A stretch of 64,000 nucleotides of DNA from Chaetoceros tenuissimus. Lineage: Eukaryota; Bacillariophyta; Thalassiosirophyceae; Chaetocerotales; Chaetocerotaceae. The translations under genes were made by a program, and so were the position numbers. Positions 1-10,733 of the stretch are shown in pieces; position 1 is the first letter of the stretch; every line of letters begins with the position of its first letter. The stretch covers positions 1,550,001 through 1,614,000 of the forward strand of contig BLLK01000062.1 of assembly GCA_021927905.1 (NCBI GenBank), written 5' to 3'. The notes under the pieces were generated by a model. That model did not search any database. It was not told the DNA's origin and worked only from the letters and a program-made list of their open reading frames with translations.

Positions 1-35
1 CCTCATCTAACTCTATTTTTCTCGCACACACACAG

Positions 36-1568
36 AGAATTGCGATTGCACGTGCTATCATCAAGAAACCAAAGGTTCTCATCCTTGATGAAGCTACTTC
101 GGCACTTGACACTGAATCTGAAAGAATCGTTCAGGAAGCTATTGACCGTTTGATGCAATCCAAGAACCAGACAATCATTGTTATTGCTCATCGCTTGTCT
201 ACTATTGTAGGAGCTGATAGAATCGCAGTGATTGCTGATGGTGTTCTCAAGGAAATCGGAAGTCATTCCGAACTCATGAACAAGCCAGATGGAAGATACA
301 AGAGACTTGTTGAGTTCCAGAATATGACTGGAGCTGAGAAGAAATCCAAGGTCAAGAAGGATGACGAAGAGGAGGAGAACAAACTTATCGACACCTCATC
401 TCACCATGTGGCTGAGACCGAAGAAGAAAAGCAGAAGGAAAAAGAACAAAGTGATAGAGCCAAAGTACTAGCAAAGGACGACATTGGATATTTCTTTGTT
501 GGGGCGATTGGTGCTATTTTGGCAGGTCTAGTTTTCCCTTGTTGGGGTATCGTTTTTGCTTTCATGATTGAGCTTTTGTTCCGCCCGGTATTCAACTGTG
601 ATCCCGATGATCCTGAATTTACCGCCCCTTTTACCCAAACCACTTATGATAACTACTTTTATCTTGAAGGTTTCCAAAGTTGTCCTGAGTATTGGAAGAG
701 TGAGGCTGATGCTATCCAGGATCTTTCCCTGAAAGTTATGTATGGATGGCTCGGTTTGATGGCAAGTACTCTTCTTGGTAATGTGCTTCTATTCTATGGA
801 TTTGGAACTGCAACAGAAAGAATGAACAAGCGCGTTCGTGACTCAATTTTTGTAGCTTTGATGCGTCAGGATATGGCGTACTATGATACACACCCAATTG
901 CAAAGCTTTCAGCTCAAATTGAAGATGATGCTGCTATGATGCATTCATTCAGTGGAGAGCCAATTAGAACTTTGACAATGACTTCCGCATCAGTACTTGT
1001 CGGTCTCGTCCTCTCGTTTGTTTATATGTGGCCTTTTGCTGCAATGACTTTACTCATTCTTCCATTCCTTTCATTTGGAGCTTACATGGAGATGAAGATG
1101 TACATGGGAGAAGATGAAGGTGCTGAGGCTCCAAAGGAAGGAGAAGATAGTGCTGGGGCAATTGTAGTGGAGACTCTTTTGAGCATTCGTACTGTTGCTT
1201 CTCTGGCGATCCAAAAGATGAGAGCAGAAGAATACGAAAATGCATTGAAGCGTGAAGATCCAATGTCTGTAAAGACTAATCTATTGAAGGGAGCAGCAAC
1301 TGGTCTTGGTTTCCTCGTACAGCTTTGGGGGATGGGATTCATGTTCTGGTGGGGAGGATGGGTCCTTCAAAACTACGGCAACTTTACTTACCGTGCGTAC
1401 CTTATTTCCATGTTTTCGCTACTTTTCTCTCTTTCTGGAATGAGTGTAGCATTCATGGGAGCAACTGACAAAGCAAAGGCTAAGGTTGCTGCTGACCGTA
1501 TCTTTGCGTTGATTGATAGAGAGTCTCCAATCAACTCCATTAGTGATGAGGGCAAGAAGTTTGTCTAA
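36..1568 (+). CDS. ABCB-type ABC transporter, 3' part: end of NBD1 plus second transmembrane domain, no NBD2
   Basis: This is the end of an ATP-driven exporter of the multidrug-resistance (ABCB/P-glycoprotein) type. The window opens in an intron whose acceptor (CACACACAG) precedes RIAIARAI, the tail of the ABC signature region. Walker B with D-loop ([13 protein letters not shown]) and the H-loop (IVIAHRLST) follow, so NBD1 finishes here. A charged linker (about residues 95-135) leads into an ABC membrane domain with five or six hydrophobic helices, for example [19 protein letters not shown] and [19 protein letters not shown]. The ORF stops with TAA directly after [18 protein letters not shown], the place where a full-length ABCB enters NBD2. 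No Walker A or second NBD is encoded before the next gene at 1844, and no good donor precedes the stop. The 5' part lies outside the window. Membrane location and substrate cannot be told from this part. Confidence 0.85.
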   Translation, partial: RIAIARAIIKKPKVLILDEATSALDTESERIVQEAIDRLMQSKNQTIIVIAHRLSTIVGADRIAVIADGVLKEIGSHSELMNKPDGRYKRLVEFQNMTGAEKKSKVKKDDEEEENKLIDTSSHHVAETEEEKQKEKEQSDRAKVLAKDDIGYFFVGAIGAILAGLVFPCWGIVFAFMIELLFRPVFNCDPDDPEFTAPFTQTTYDNYFYLEGFQSCPEYWKSEADAIQDLSLKVMYGWLGLMASTLLGNVLLFYGFGTATERMNKRVRDSIFVALMRQDMAYYDTHPIAKLSAQIEDDAAMMHSFSGEPIRTLTMTSASVLVGLVLSFVYMWPFAAMTLLILPFLSFGAYMEMKMYMGEDEGAEAPKEGEDSAGAIVVETLLSIRTVASLAIQKMRAEEYENALKREDPMSVKTNLLKGAATGLGFLVQLWGMGFMFWWGGWVLQNYGNFTYRAYLISMFSLLFSLSGMSVAFMGATDKAKAKVAADRIFALIDRESPINSISDEGKKFV

Positions 1569-1843
1569 GTTGAGCTGGTAAATCATCTTGAGTAAAGTAA
1601 ATGCATGTTTTATGAAATAAATTGAGTGTTTCATTAGAATACCATTGAAAATGCATTCGAGTATGCATGACCAAAAGTTATTTGTGTAACCGTCATATAA
1701 CAGCAATCTCATAAAAAGGATTGACTTCAACATGAAAAATGAAAAACCAAAAATGAACCTATTAAAAGAAGAAGCTTAACAAATCTTCATCATAACATCA
1801 CCACACCTATACTCTTTATTCCATCTAAATTTTTTATGTTAGG

Positions 1844-4369
1844 ATGATGAGGCTATTTCTTATTCAGATATTGCTCTGGTTGTCAATCGTGAGAGCGTCG
1901 ACTTCAACCACAAGTTCTACGAAAAATAAGATAGTCGTCGGAATAGACGGGGGAACCGAGTCAATCAGAGCGGCTTGCTTTGATGCAAATACTGGAAAGG
2001 TTATTGGGAAAGCGTGTGCAGTTCCTTATCAGACTTACCATCCCAAACCTGGTTATGCAGAGCAATTGCCAGACGATTGGTGGAATAATCTAGGACAAGC
2101 TGTAAAGGGAGCTGTTGAATCCATACCCACTACAGAAGGAGAAAATGTAGACGACATCAAGTCTAGAATATGCGCAATAGCAATAGACACCACTTGTTGC
2201 TCGGTAGTTGCACTTGATGCGGAAAAGAAACCGCTCAGACCATCACTCCTATGGATGGATGCTCGATCTGCAAAGCAAACAGAACAAATTTTGAAAGTGG
2301 CAAAGGGAGATCCAGCCTTGAAAGTGAATTGTAATGGAAAGGGACCGTTGTCAGCAGAATGGATGACGCCAAAATGTTTATGGCTAAAACAGAATGAACC
2401 CGAGGTGTGGGAAAAGGCTGAAACAATTTGTGAATATCAAGATTATATCAATTATAAATTGACTGGTCGAATTTGTGCCTCAGCGTGTAATGCTGCAGCT
2501 CGTTGGCACTGGAATGGTGATGAATGTGTAAAAGATCCTAGTGATAAGGATCAATTTCCTGGTCGACCAATGAGCCTTTACAGAAAATTGAAAATGACTG
2601 AACTTGCAAAGAAATTGCCACAGAAATGTTTTGCAATGGGTGATGTTATCGGGACTTTGACCAAAGAGGCATCTGAACATCTATGTTTGCCTGAAAATGT
2701 TATAGTTGCACAGGGAGGACCAGATGCATTTGTAGGAATGGTTGGTCTTGGTTGTATATATCCGCAGCAATTGTGCTTGATCACTGGATCAAGTCATCTG
2801 CATTGTGTCGTAACTGCAAAGCCTACAACAGCTAAAGCTGCTTGGGGGGCTTATAAGGGAGCTCCACTCACTGGGACAAACTTTGCAGAAGGAGGACAGT
2901 CATCCACAGGTTCCATCATTCGATGGGCCAAGAAACTCTTCAATGCTGAGGACTTGGAATATAGTGTTCTCGACGAGGAAGCTGCTGCTATTCCTGCTGG
3001 TAGCGATGGTTTGATAGCATTAGAAACTTTTCAAGGGTCAAGAACGCCTGTTACAGATCCTTTGGCTAGAGGTGCACTGGTTGGACTAACTCTTTCACAT
3101 ACTAGAGGTCATATCTGGAGAAGTCTCATGGAAGCCGTATGTTTTGGTACAAGAGGTTGCATCGAGGGACTAGAGAAAGCTGGTCATAAGTGTGATGAAA
3201 TTATCATTGCTGGAGGAACGACACGCTCTCCACTATGGTTGCAAATGCACGCAGACGTCACAAAGAAGCCAATTGTACTATGCGAAAATATAGATGCTCC
3301 TCTACTAGGTTCAGCAATCTTGGCATCCGTTGGAGCGGATGTTCATTCTAGTGTTCAAGATGCCGTTTCAAACATGGTACGAGTTTCAAGACGTGTTGAG
3401 CCAAACCAAGAAGCAGCTAAACAGTATGATGATATTTACAATGAAGTATATTCAAGATTAAGTTCTTCTGTGAGACCCATCGTTCACTCCATTGCAAAGC
3501 TAAGAGGGGGTGCCTGTTCCGAAGTGGAAGTTTCACCATCAGTTTTAGCAGCTGATTGGGGTAATATGAATGGTGAGATTAAACGCTGTTTGGATGCAGG
3601 TTTGAAAAGAATACACGTTGATATGTTTGATGGGGTCTACCTGAACAGTAGTGAGGCACTAACGTTTGGTCCAAAGGTATGATCTTGACCAGCTTTCCAG
3701 TTTCGACATCGAAGCATAAGAGAGAAATAAATTCTAACCCTTTATTCACTATGAACTATGTTGATACTTAGATGGTTAAAGACATGAGAAAATATTCAAA
3801 AGAAATCATCATGGACGTTCATCTCTGTGTTGAGAAACCGCATAGATACATAGATTCTTTAGCAGATGCTGGAGCTAACTCTGTGATATTTCAATTCGAG
3901 GCTATGAGTGGAACAGATGATGCGATTTGTCTAGCAAAAAAGATTACAGAAAATGGTTTGGATGCTGCCATGTCTTTGAACCCTTCGACAACTTTGGACC
4001 AAGTCAAAGATATTCTCATCACTAACTTATTTACTAGCGTAATCATTCTAGGTGTAAATCCAGGTAAGACATTTGATTGCGGATCAATCTCCTATCTATG
4101 ACAATCCATTTTTAACATGAGCATTTTCTATAGGGTTTGGAGGTCAATTGTTCCAAAATGTTAATCCGAAAATCAAGGATATCAAACAATTTATAGAAGA
4201 AAACAATTTAGACACGGAAATAGTTGTTGATGGAGGTATGAACGCCAAAACTGTCCATGCAGTAGTAGAAAATGGAGCAGCAACTGTGATAGCTGGTAGT
4301 TTCTTGTTCCAACATCCCGTTTCATTCGAGCAGGGTCTTGCAGAACTCCGAGGTCAAAACTCGTCGTGA
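1844..4369 (+). CDS. Fusion of FGGY-family pentulose kinase and ribulose-phosphate 3-epimerase, signal peptide, 3 exons
   Basis: Predicted bifunctional enzyme that would phosphorylate a pentulose such as ribulose, then interconvert ribulose-5-phosphate and xylulose-5-phosphate. Exons are 1844-3676, 3772-4063 and 4134-4369, giving 786 residues. Residues 1-19 form a signal peptide (LFLIQILLWLSIVRA). The FGGY kinase spans about 28-545: the N-terminal phosphate loop is VVGIDGGTESIRAA, MDAR is at the substrate face, and the C-terminal ATP-site glycines are IIAGGTTRSPLW. The epimerase spans about 560-786 with all four metal ligands in place: H591 and D593 (HVDMFDG), H628 (MDVHLCVEKP) and D741 (VVDGGM), plus the NPGFGGQ loop. 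Both introns lie inside the epimerase part and keep phase (0, then 1), so the fusion is continuous in the gene. There is no aromatic residue after the predicted cleavage site, so the presequence suggests an ER, periplastid or vacuolar lumen rather than the plastid stroma. Kinase specificity (ribulose or xylulose) is inferred. Confidence 0.88.
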
Positions 4370-6003
4370 TAATATAATTGATTGAAGATAATATTTAAAG
4401 TAATTTGAAGTTTCTTGTTAGATCATTGAAAGCTAAATGGCTTTCTGTACGTCAAAATCTTCAATATCTAATCGGTAGGTGTCCTGAGAAAAGATTTCTT
4501 GAATACTCTTGAATGAAATTCTATCATCTCCTAACTACATACATGAAGGAAAAAGTCTCTGGGGATGGTTTCGCGATGTACATTGGCTTTATGTATACAT
4601 ATGAGTTAGGCATGTTTACATTAGCACAAGCAGTGTCGATAATGTAATTCTATATGTCATCAATCATAAATCCTTTAAAGGTCATCACCACTCTTCTTGA
4701 ATGAGTCATCAAGAGCTTCTGACATGGACTCTCTTAGTTCTAAAGCATCAAATGCATATTACGTTGATTATTCTTTGATGAGGAAGGCCTTGTTGCAGGG
4801 GCCTTTCTACCAGAGAGTCTACTGCTGACAGAAGATCTTGTGAACACGAGTTTCTGTTGCAATTCTATTCAGTTCACACCATATCAGGCCTTCAAAGCTT
4901 GTATCTCTACCTTTGCGTCCAAATTGATGTTCTTGAGTTTGGAAGTATAATGCTCGGTATACGCCAGAGTTAGACTCGAGTCGACTATTGCCAGACCTCG
5001 TTCTAGCTGTATATCGTTCGAGAAGAGTTCACCCTATTAGCTATTATGATTCAGACAAAGAAAGAACATTAAAGTCCAGTAGCACTAAAGCAAAATATGT
5101 TTACACGTCAGTTCAAGAAGAAGGTTCTTATGAAAGCTGATACAGGTCTGTGAGCTTATTATCGAAACTCTGATCACGAAGAAAGTCCTCCAAGACAAGA
5201 AGAAACAAAATTTAATCAACTATCTTCAATAGCAATCACGTCAATTTCAGCAAATAGAGAAGGGATAGCTTCAACTTCCCAACCTTTGTGTGACTATGCT
5301 GTTCTTCAGTTCCAAGGGTAAAGGGAATGTTCTTCGATAACTAAATTCAAAGTGGCAATAGAGTCTTCGATTAAAGAGGAGAAAGTTGCATTACTAGATA
5401 TTCGTCTGTTTAGGAATGAACATCTCACATGCCAAGAAAAAGAATTTCTCTGTATTACACATACATGCATTTTTAAATACAACACTGGAATCACTTACAA
5501 AGTAGTTTGACTTTGTATTTCAAAGAACATTGAGTAATATTAGGCCAAGATGCATATGCACAATGAAAAGGAATAATGCTCACAGCAGGGATAGATTACG
5601 ACATTGTTGCATCACAAAATTGTATTCTGGATTCAACATGATCTAACATTGCATTCTTTCAGCAGCAGAACTCTGGCTTTTGGTACGCATACTTCTATAT
5701 ATCTGTATTATATGTTACACACGTTAGTTGCAGATCAGTGAGCCAATCCTCTATAGAAAATGTCATCTGATAATTGAATGATGATGAAGAATGAAGGATA
5801 GGTACAATATCAAACTCAATTTTCCCAGCATATCACCAAAAGTACTATTAGAGATTGTTGCTAAATGTGAAGATATCATTACAATATTACTTTGCTCTTA
5901 CCAAAAACAAAGTTATGGCGCTCACTGGTGATCTCATGCCAATAATGTACTTACATCTAGCAATTGAATAGACTTTAGTCATTACGTACATTACCGTCTT
6001 TAT
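4370..6003. other. 1.6-kb gap between two convergent genes
   Basis: The + strand kinase-epimerase gene ends at 4369 and the minus-strand helicase gene ends at 6004. Convergent neighbours elsewhere in the window are separated by about 60-450 bp, so this is unusually long. It holds no ORF above 62 codons and no tRNA or repeat array that I can see. The middle carries several protein-like stretches on the minus strand, listed separately. The flanks (4370-4700 and about 5830-6003) look like AT-rich 3' untranslated sequence. Confidence 0.6.
4884..5766 (-). pseudogene. Coding-like debris or unresolved small multi-exon gene, family unknown
   Basis: Reading the minus strand gives successive stretches that look like translated protein but do not splice into one frame. 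From the 5' side: a start at 5766 (MTFSIEDWLTDLQL); SIIPFHCAYASWPN, whose frame runs into a consensus GTAAGTG donor at about 5494; a 62-codon ORF ending in FSSLIEDSIATLNL and EEHSLYPW (5306-5494); EVEAIPSLFAEIDVIAIED (5219-5293, preceded by a CATAG acceptor); DFLRDQSFDNKLTDL (about 5140-5187); and a 49-residue terminal stretch from GELFSNDIQLERGLAIVDSS to a TGA (4884-5033, preceded by an AATAG acceptor). No phase-compatible donor joins the last two. It may be a decayed gene or a real gene with unusual introns. I do not recognise the family. Confidence 0.3.
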
Positions 6004-8989
6004 TTACTTCCATCCAAGATATATCATACATGCGGCAATCTTTTTATGAGCACAAAGTTTTTCTTTCTTTGTGATTGACTCGTTTTCAAGTATACTTAGA
6101 AGAGTTTCCATTGCCTTCTCCACATCTCCTCCTTTTATCTGCTCTTCAGCAACTTTAAAATCATCCTCAATTGGAGAAAGCTCGGGCACATTGCTTGCCT
6201 TCTCAAAGTTTTCTGATTTCTTCGTATCTGAATTCGATATTTCGTTGAGAGGTACAACCTCCTTTGCAAGCTGTTCAAATGTCAATTGCTTGGTTAGGGA
6301 ACTGAATTTCTTTGTTGAAAAAGAAGATTTCATTGGTGTCCCCGCAAATGGTGTTTGCTGTTCAGGGGTAGCTAAGTCCACAATACTATTAGTGTAGACT
6401 TTGTCATGAGAAGTAACTCCAAGAACTAAAGAATGTGTTTCCAACACTGATCTTCTGCCTGTAGAACCTGCTGTAGCGGTTGATGCCTTCCTCATCTTTT
6501 CTAACATTTCACACTCTCCTTTGGGAGATAATACAAATAATTTCTTCAAATCATCCTTTGAAAAGTGCCGTTCTACAGGTCCAGAAGCTTCTGAGCCAAT
6601 AACAGTATGTCTCAAACCATCCTTTTCAATTTGCCTGAAAGGGAAATATGAACATTACTTTTAAAGAGACATATATTTAAGAAAAATCATGGAAATGCTC
6701 TCAAACTTACCTTGCATACATCTTTTCTTCAACAGTACCTGCAGTAATAAACCGATAAACAGTTACATTGTTTCTCTGTCCAATACGATAACATCTATCA
6801 ACAGCCTGCATATCATCCGCTGGATTCCAAGAAGGACTATAGACTATTACACGATCCGCCCCAGTAAGAGTAAGTCCAACTCCTGCTGCTTTTGTAGATA
6901 GTAGCAATGCGTCGAAGCTTCCCTCATCACTATTGAATTGGTCGACAATCATTTGCCTCTTCTTTGCACTTACACTGCCATCAATTCTTCCCAGCTTTAC
7001 TGGTAGTACCTTCTCCATTATGTCCAAGATTTTAGTGGTTGGGGAGAAAATTAGACAACGATGCTTTGCCTTCACAAGTCTCTTCACAAGGTAATATAAT
7101 ACCGAAAGTTTGGTCGAGTCTTCCATCGAACTATCTTCATTAGTTGTATTGTATTCAGATTGAACCAATGATGGGTGATCACAAAGCTTCTTTAGGAAAG
7201 TGATTGCTTGAAGAGGACTAGTAATTTCACCGCTGAGAATAGCAGCAACTTTGCCTCCATCGACAACGTAGTCATTGTAAAGCTGTCGTTGTAAATCACT
7301 CAAATGTAACCAAACAACTAACTCTTTCTTGACAGGTAAGCATTCTTTGAATGTTGTGCTTTTCATTCTTTGTAGAAAATGTGGTTTGAGTTTTTCCTGT
7401 AATTCACGATTTGCCCTGGAAGCAAGTCGTAGGGTGTGTGCAGTTGCACTTTTGTTCCTGCCATCTTGAATGGGAATAGCATATTTATTAAGGAAAGTTT
7501 TCTTTGTGCCAAAGACTTTTCCAGATGTGGCAAAATCTATCAATGCGTGGAGTTCATGAAGATTATTTTGAATTGGAGTACCGGTGAGCATTAGGCGATG
7601 TGTTTTGTCATGTCTAGATACTCGGGCGACAGCCTTGTGTTGGTCTGTACTTGCATTTTTCAAAATATGGCCCTCATCGGCTATAACATAGTCCCAAAAT
7701 ACAGAATCATCTTTTCTACCACCTAAAAAGTCCAACCTACTCGACTTCACCAATCCATATGTTGTAATAATTACAGATGGATTGGACGTTGTACTAGATA
7801 CAATAAACACGAGGATTATGATCAAGATGAGCAATTACTAGAAATCTGAAGAGCTCTCATACTATCTAAATACTTACCATCGGACTGCATCCTCAAGCAT
7901 CCAGGCTCTTCTATCTCTCTTCATGGATGAATCAATAACTTGGATGGTCAAATTTGCAATAGCACAAAACCCATTCAATATCCACTTTGCTTCTTTCTCC
8001 CAATTCTTCAAGACCGCGACAGGACAAATAATTAATGCATTTCTAATGGTCCTTGCCCTCATCAAACCTCCAAGTAAAGTACACGATTGAAATGTCTTTC
8101 CTAAACCCATGTCATCACCTTCAATTACATGAATGAGATTTCAATTATCAAATGTAATGATGCCATATCCTCGGCCAACAGTATTCTTTCATGACTTACC
8201 TAGTATTCCACCAACCGATTTAGCGTGTAGAGAAGCCATCCACTGAACACCAATCTTTTGATGCTCGTATAGTTTATCATATAAGACCTCTGGAATATTG
8301 AATTTGGGCCAAACCACATTACCTGCGATGTGGCATTCACCATGAAGCTTGTAGTGACCCCTCTTGGACTTCTTCCATGCAAAACTATCATTTTCTCCTT
8401 CTCCTTCTCCTTCACTTTCGGATTCAAAATCTGATTCATCACAATCCTCACTTGCACAAGGAGACAAAAGATTTGAATCTGCATATTCTTTTTCTTCCTT
8501 CATCGATCCATGCTCCTTTTTCATCTCTGTTGGTGTCACATGCATATTCAACTTATCAAAAGATAGACCTAAACTATCATCTGACTCTTTACTCTCTGAG
8601 ACATCATCATGATCATAATTCTCCATGCTTGACTCTTGTTCACTTTGATCAATGGATGAATCAGAATCTGTATCTAACAAATCAATCGTTGCGGAACGTC
8701 TCTTTCCTTTCTTCCTTGGAATACGAAATGAATTATAATCTCTATCACTTTCTGGAGACGAATCAAAGTTTAGCATATCAAGTTGAGATCTCCCCTTTGG
8801 CTTTCTACTCGTAGCCATACTTAGCTGTTCAAGTTCTTTGTTCAATCCGTCCAAGTCTGTTTGTTGTTGCTTTGATTTCTGTCGATGAGGTGATGGTGTT
8901 TTATCGTCAAAGTCTACGTCTTCACTCTCTCCTTCACTTTCAGAAGAGCTGTCCAATATGATGACTCTGTGTTTGCGGTAGGATGACAT
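6004..8989 (-). CDS. SNF2-family DNA translocase, ERCC6-like (PICH type), 4 exons
   Basis: Nuclear ATP-dependent DNA translocase. Exons in transcript order are 8200-8989, 7878-8118, 6711-7793 and 6004-6634, giving 914 residues. Residues 1-220 are acidic and serine-rich (ILDSSSESEGESED) with basic patches. The SNF2 core follows: Walker A DDMGLGKT at about 265-272 (formed across intron 1), DEGH at 383-386, LTGTPIQNNLHEL, and the helicase C-lobe with GVGLTLTGADRVI and AVDRCYRIGQR near 672-684. After the core, RHFSKDDLKKLF matches the segment typical of ERCC6L/PICH rather than CSB/RAD26. The last 50 residues (QIKGGDVEKAMETLLSI onward) resemble a TPR hairpin, a module PICH also has. PICH acts on ultrafine anaphase DNA bridges; that role here is inferred. 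The start ATG gives MSSYRKHRV. The gene lies head to head with the WD40 gene at 9299. CSB-type repair ATPase is the alternative. Confidence 0.78.
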
Positions 8990-9298
8990 CGTTTCTTTTT
9001 CTATAATCTCTATCTACTCTACATTAGTCTGCTTTCTATTCTAAATGTGGTAATTTATCTACCTTCGTCACAAAGGAAAAGGTTTCCCCCAATTTCAATT
9101 CAATTTATCGTTAGTGAAAAAAAGGCGGCATGAAATTTTACAATATTTAACGTGTCAGGTTGGGAGAGGTGTGATAGGTGAGAACATATGGACAGACGAA
9201 AGATCCCTCATCTTTACGACATGTAATCTAATTGATCATTGATCAAATAAACTTGTGTTGTTACTACATCACCATTTCCACAACCATAACTGTTCAAA
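8990..9298. promoter_or_regulatory. Shared upstream region of the PICH-like and WRAP53-like genes
   Basis: This 309-bp AT-rich spacer separates two divergent start codons and must contain both promoters. A short palindromic stretch TTGATCATTGATCAA occurs near 9232-9246, about 55 bp before the + strand start. I see no clear TATA box. Confidence 0.5.
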
Positions 9299-10660
9299 AT
9301 GAACAAAGAAGGGAGTGAAAGTGATGCGGAACATGTGCAAAAGGAACAGCAATCGCAGCAACAGGAACAAGTTTCCTCTACAAATAGTACCTTTGAACCA
9401 TTGACCAAGTCCTGTGATATTGAAGGCGAGTCTAACTTTACCAAAGGATGCAAGTTTTCTCCAGATGGACTATGTATTTTGACAGCAACTGATGCAGATA
9501 ACACATTTAGACTCTACAATAATCCCATGGTAACATACCAAAACTGGAGTACGGCTCTTTCTGCCAAAGCCGGAGACTCTATTCGTTCTTATGATTGGTA
9601 TCCCTATATGAATTCCTCACAGCCTGACTCTTGTGCATTTGTCGCTGCATCCAGAGATCAGCCGATACATTTATACGATGCTTATAATGGGTCTATAAGA
9701 GCTACATATTCTCCTTATAATGCTCTCGATGAAATGGAGTCTCCAAACGTTGTTCAATTTACTCCTGATGGAAGTAGAATATTTGCAGGCGGCTTTCGAA
9801 CTGATAGAACGATACACAAGTTTGATGTTAGTAGACCAGGTAGAGATAGTGATATTTTGAGATTAGGCAAGACAAGACGATCTAATGATGGCCAAAAAGG
9901 AATTCTTTCAGCACTTGCATTTCCGAGTACAACTTCTGTGTTTAGTAAAGTATTTGCTGTTGCAACGTATTCACCAGGGTCTATTTTCGTTTATGATGAT
10001 CGATTGCCTAATGACAATCCAGGAGGTACAATCATGCATGGAATTGGCGTCATGGGACATGGAAAGAACTTCACAAAGAAGAGAAGGTTTGTAGATATCT
10101 CAAAGGAAAACAACACAATAAGTGCACAGGATGATTTTGATGACATGTTTGCAGCTGCAAAAGTCAAGTGGTATCAATCTCGAGTTAGGACTGGTGTTAC
10201 TCAACTCGCTTGGGCAAACCCAAATGGTGGTAATATGAATGACTATTTGCTATATTCTGCAAGTCGAAATTCAGACGCTATTATTGCTTTTGACTTGAGA
10301 ATGCTGACAGGTATGGAACATCCTATTCGTGGTGTCGGCAGTTTTCCTAGAAATGGACAATCAAACCAAAGATTAGAATTTGATTTCAATTCTGAAGGCA
10401 CAAGGATATATGTTGCAGAAAATGAGAACACAATAAAGATTTACGATACTACGTCATATTCATTGGTAGATACCATTTCTGGATTTGACACTATAACTAA
10501 TGGGGTTTCATTTGGGAGTTACTGTGATAAATCCTTTCTTGCAGTCTCAACTGGATGCCGACAATTCAATATTTCAGAAGATGAAGATAATCGCGAAATA
10601 AATGCTTCTTCATCATGTGGTGGACTCTACTTGCACGAACTAAAGAAGGACAAGAATTAA
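9299..10660 (+). CDS. WD40-repeat protein, WRAP53/TCAB1 (telomerase Cajal body protein 1) family
   Basis: Single-exon, 453-residue beta-propeller protein. Residues 1-45 are Glu/Gln-rich and unordered. The propeller then follows WRAP53 blade by blade: KGCKFSPDGLCILTATDADN, then IRSYDWYPYMNSSQPDSC (WRAP53 has a Cys-Trp-Tyr / Ser-Ala-Gln-Pro-Asp equivalent), DQPIHLYDAYNGSIRATY, YNALDEMESPNVVQFTPDGS, VSRPGRDSDI, and near the C-terminus RLEFDFNSEGTRIYV and TNGVSFGSY. In animals this protein binds the CAB box of scaRNAs and telomerase RNA and carries them to Cajal bodies; the same role in a diatom is inferred. An insertion of about 40 residues with basic and acidic patches (KNFTKKRRFVDISKEN, residues about 255-295) sits between blades and is not in the animal protein. 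The start ATG is followed closely by acidic sequence, and no upstream in-frame ATG is needed. Confidence 0.82.
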   Translation: MNKEGSESDAEHVQKEQQSQQQEQVSSTNSTFEPLTKSCDIEGESNFTKGCKFSPDGLCILTATDADNTFRLYNNPMVTYQNWSTALSAKAGDSIRSYDWYPYMNSSQPDSCAFVAASRDQPIHLYDAYNGSIRATYSPYNALDEMESPNVVQFTPDGSRIFAGGFRTDRTIHKFDVSRPGRDSDILRLGKTRRSNDGQKGILSALAFPSTTSVFSKVFAVATYSPGSIFVYDDRLPNDNPGGTIMHGIGVMGHGKNFTKKRRFVDISKENNTISAQDDFDDMFAAAKVKWYQSRVRTGVTQLAWANPNGGNMNDYLLYSASRNSDAIIAFDLRMLTGMEHPIRGVGSFPRNGQSNQRLEFDFNSEGTRIYVAENENTIKIYDTTSYSLVDTISGFDTITNGVSFGSYCDKSFLAVSTGCRQFNISEDEDNREINASSSCGGLYLHELKKDKN

Positions 10661-10733
10661 ATATATGCAGTTCATAATGCATAGTCTAATTTAAAATTCT
10701 ATTTTTACAACCTTACATACGTAAGCATCAATA

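Noticed and set aside
5041-5130. + strand phrase STKAKYVYTSVQEEG resembling a Copia RNase H segment
   Set aside because: Flanking sequence in that frame is full of stops and no other reverse transcriptase, integrase or LTR piece is visible; minus-strand reading is more protein-like.
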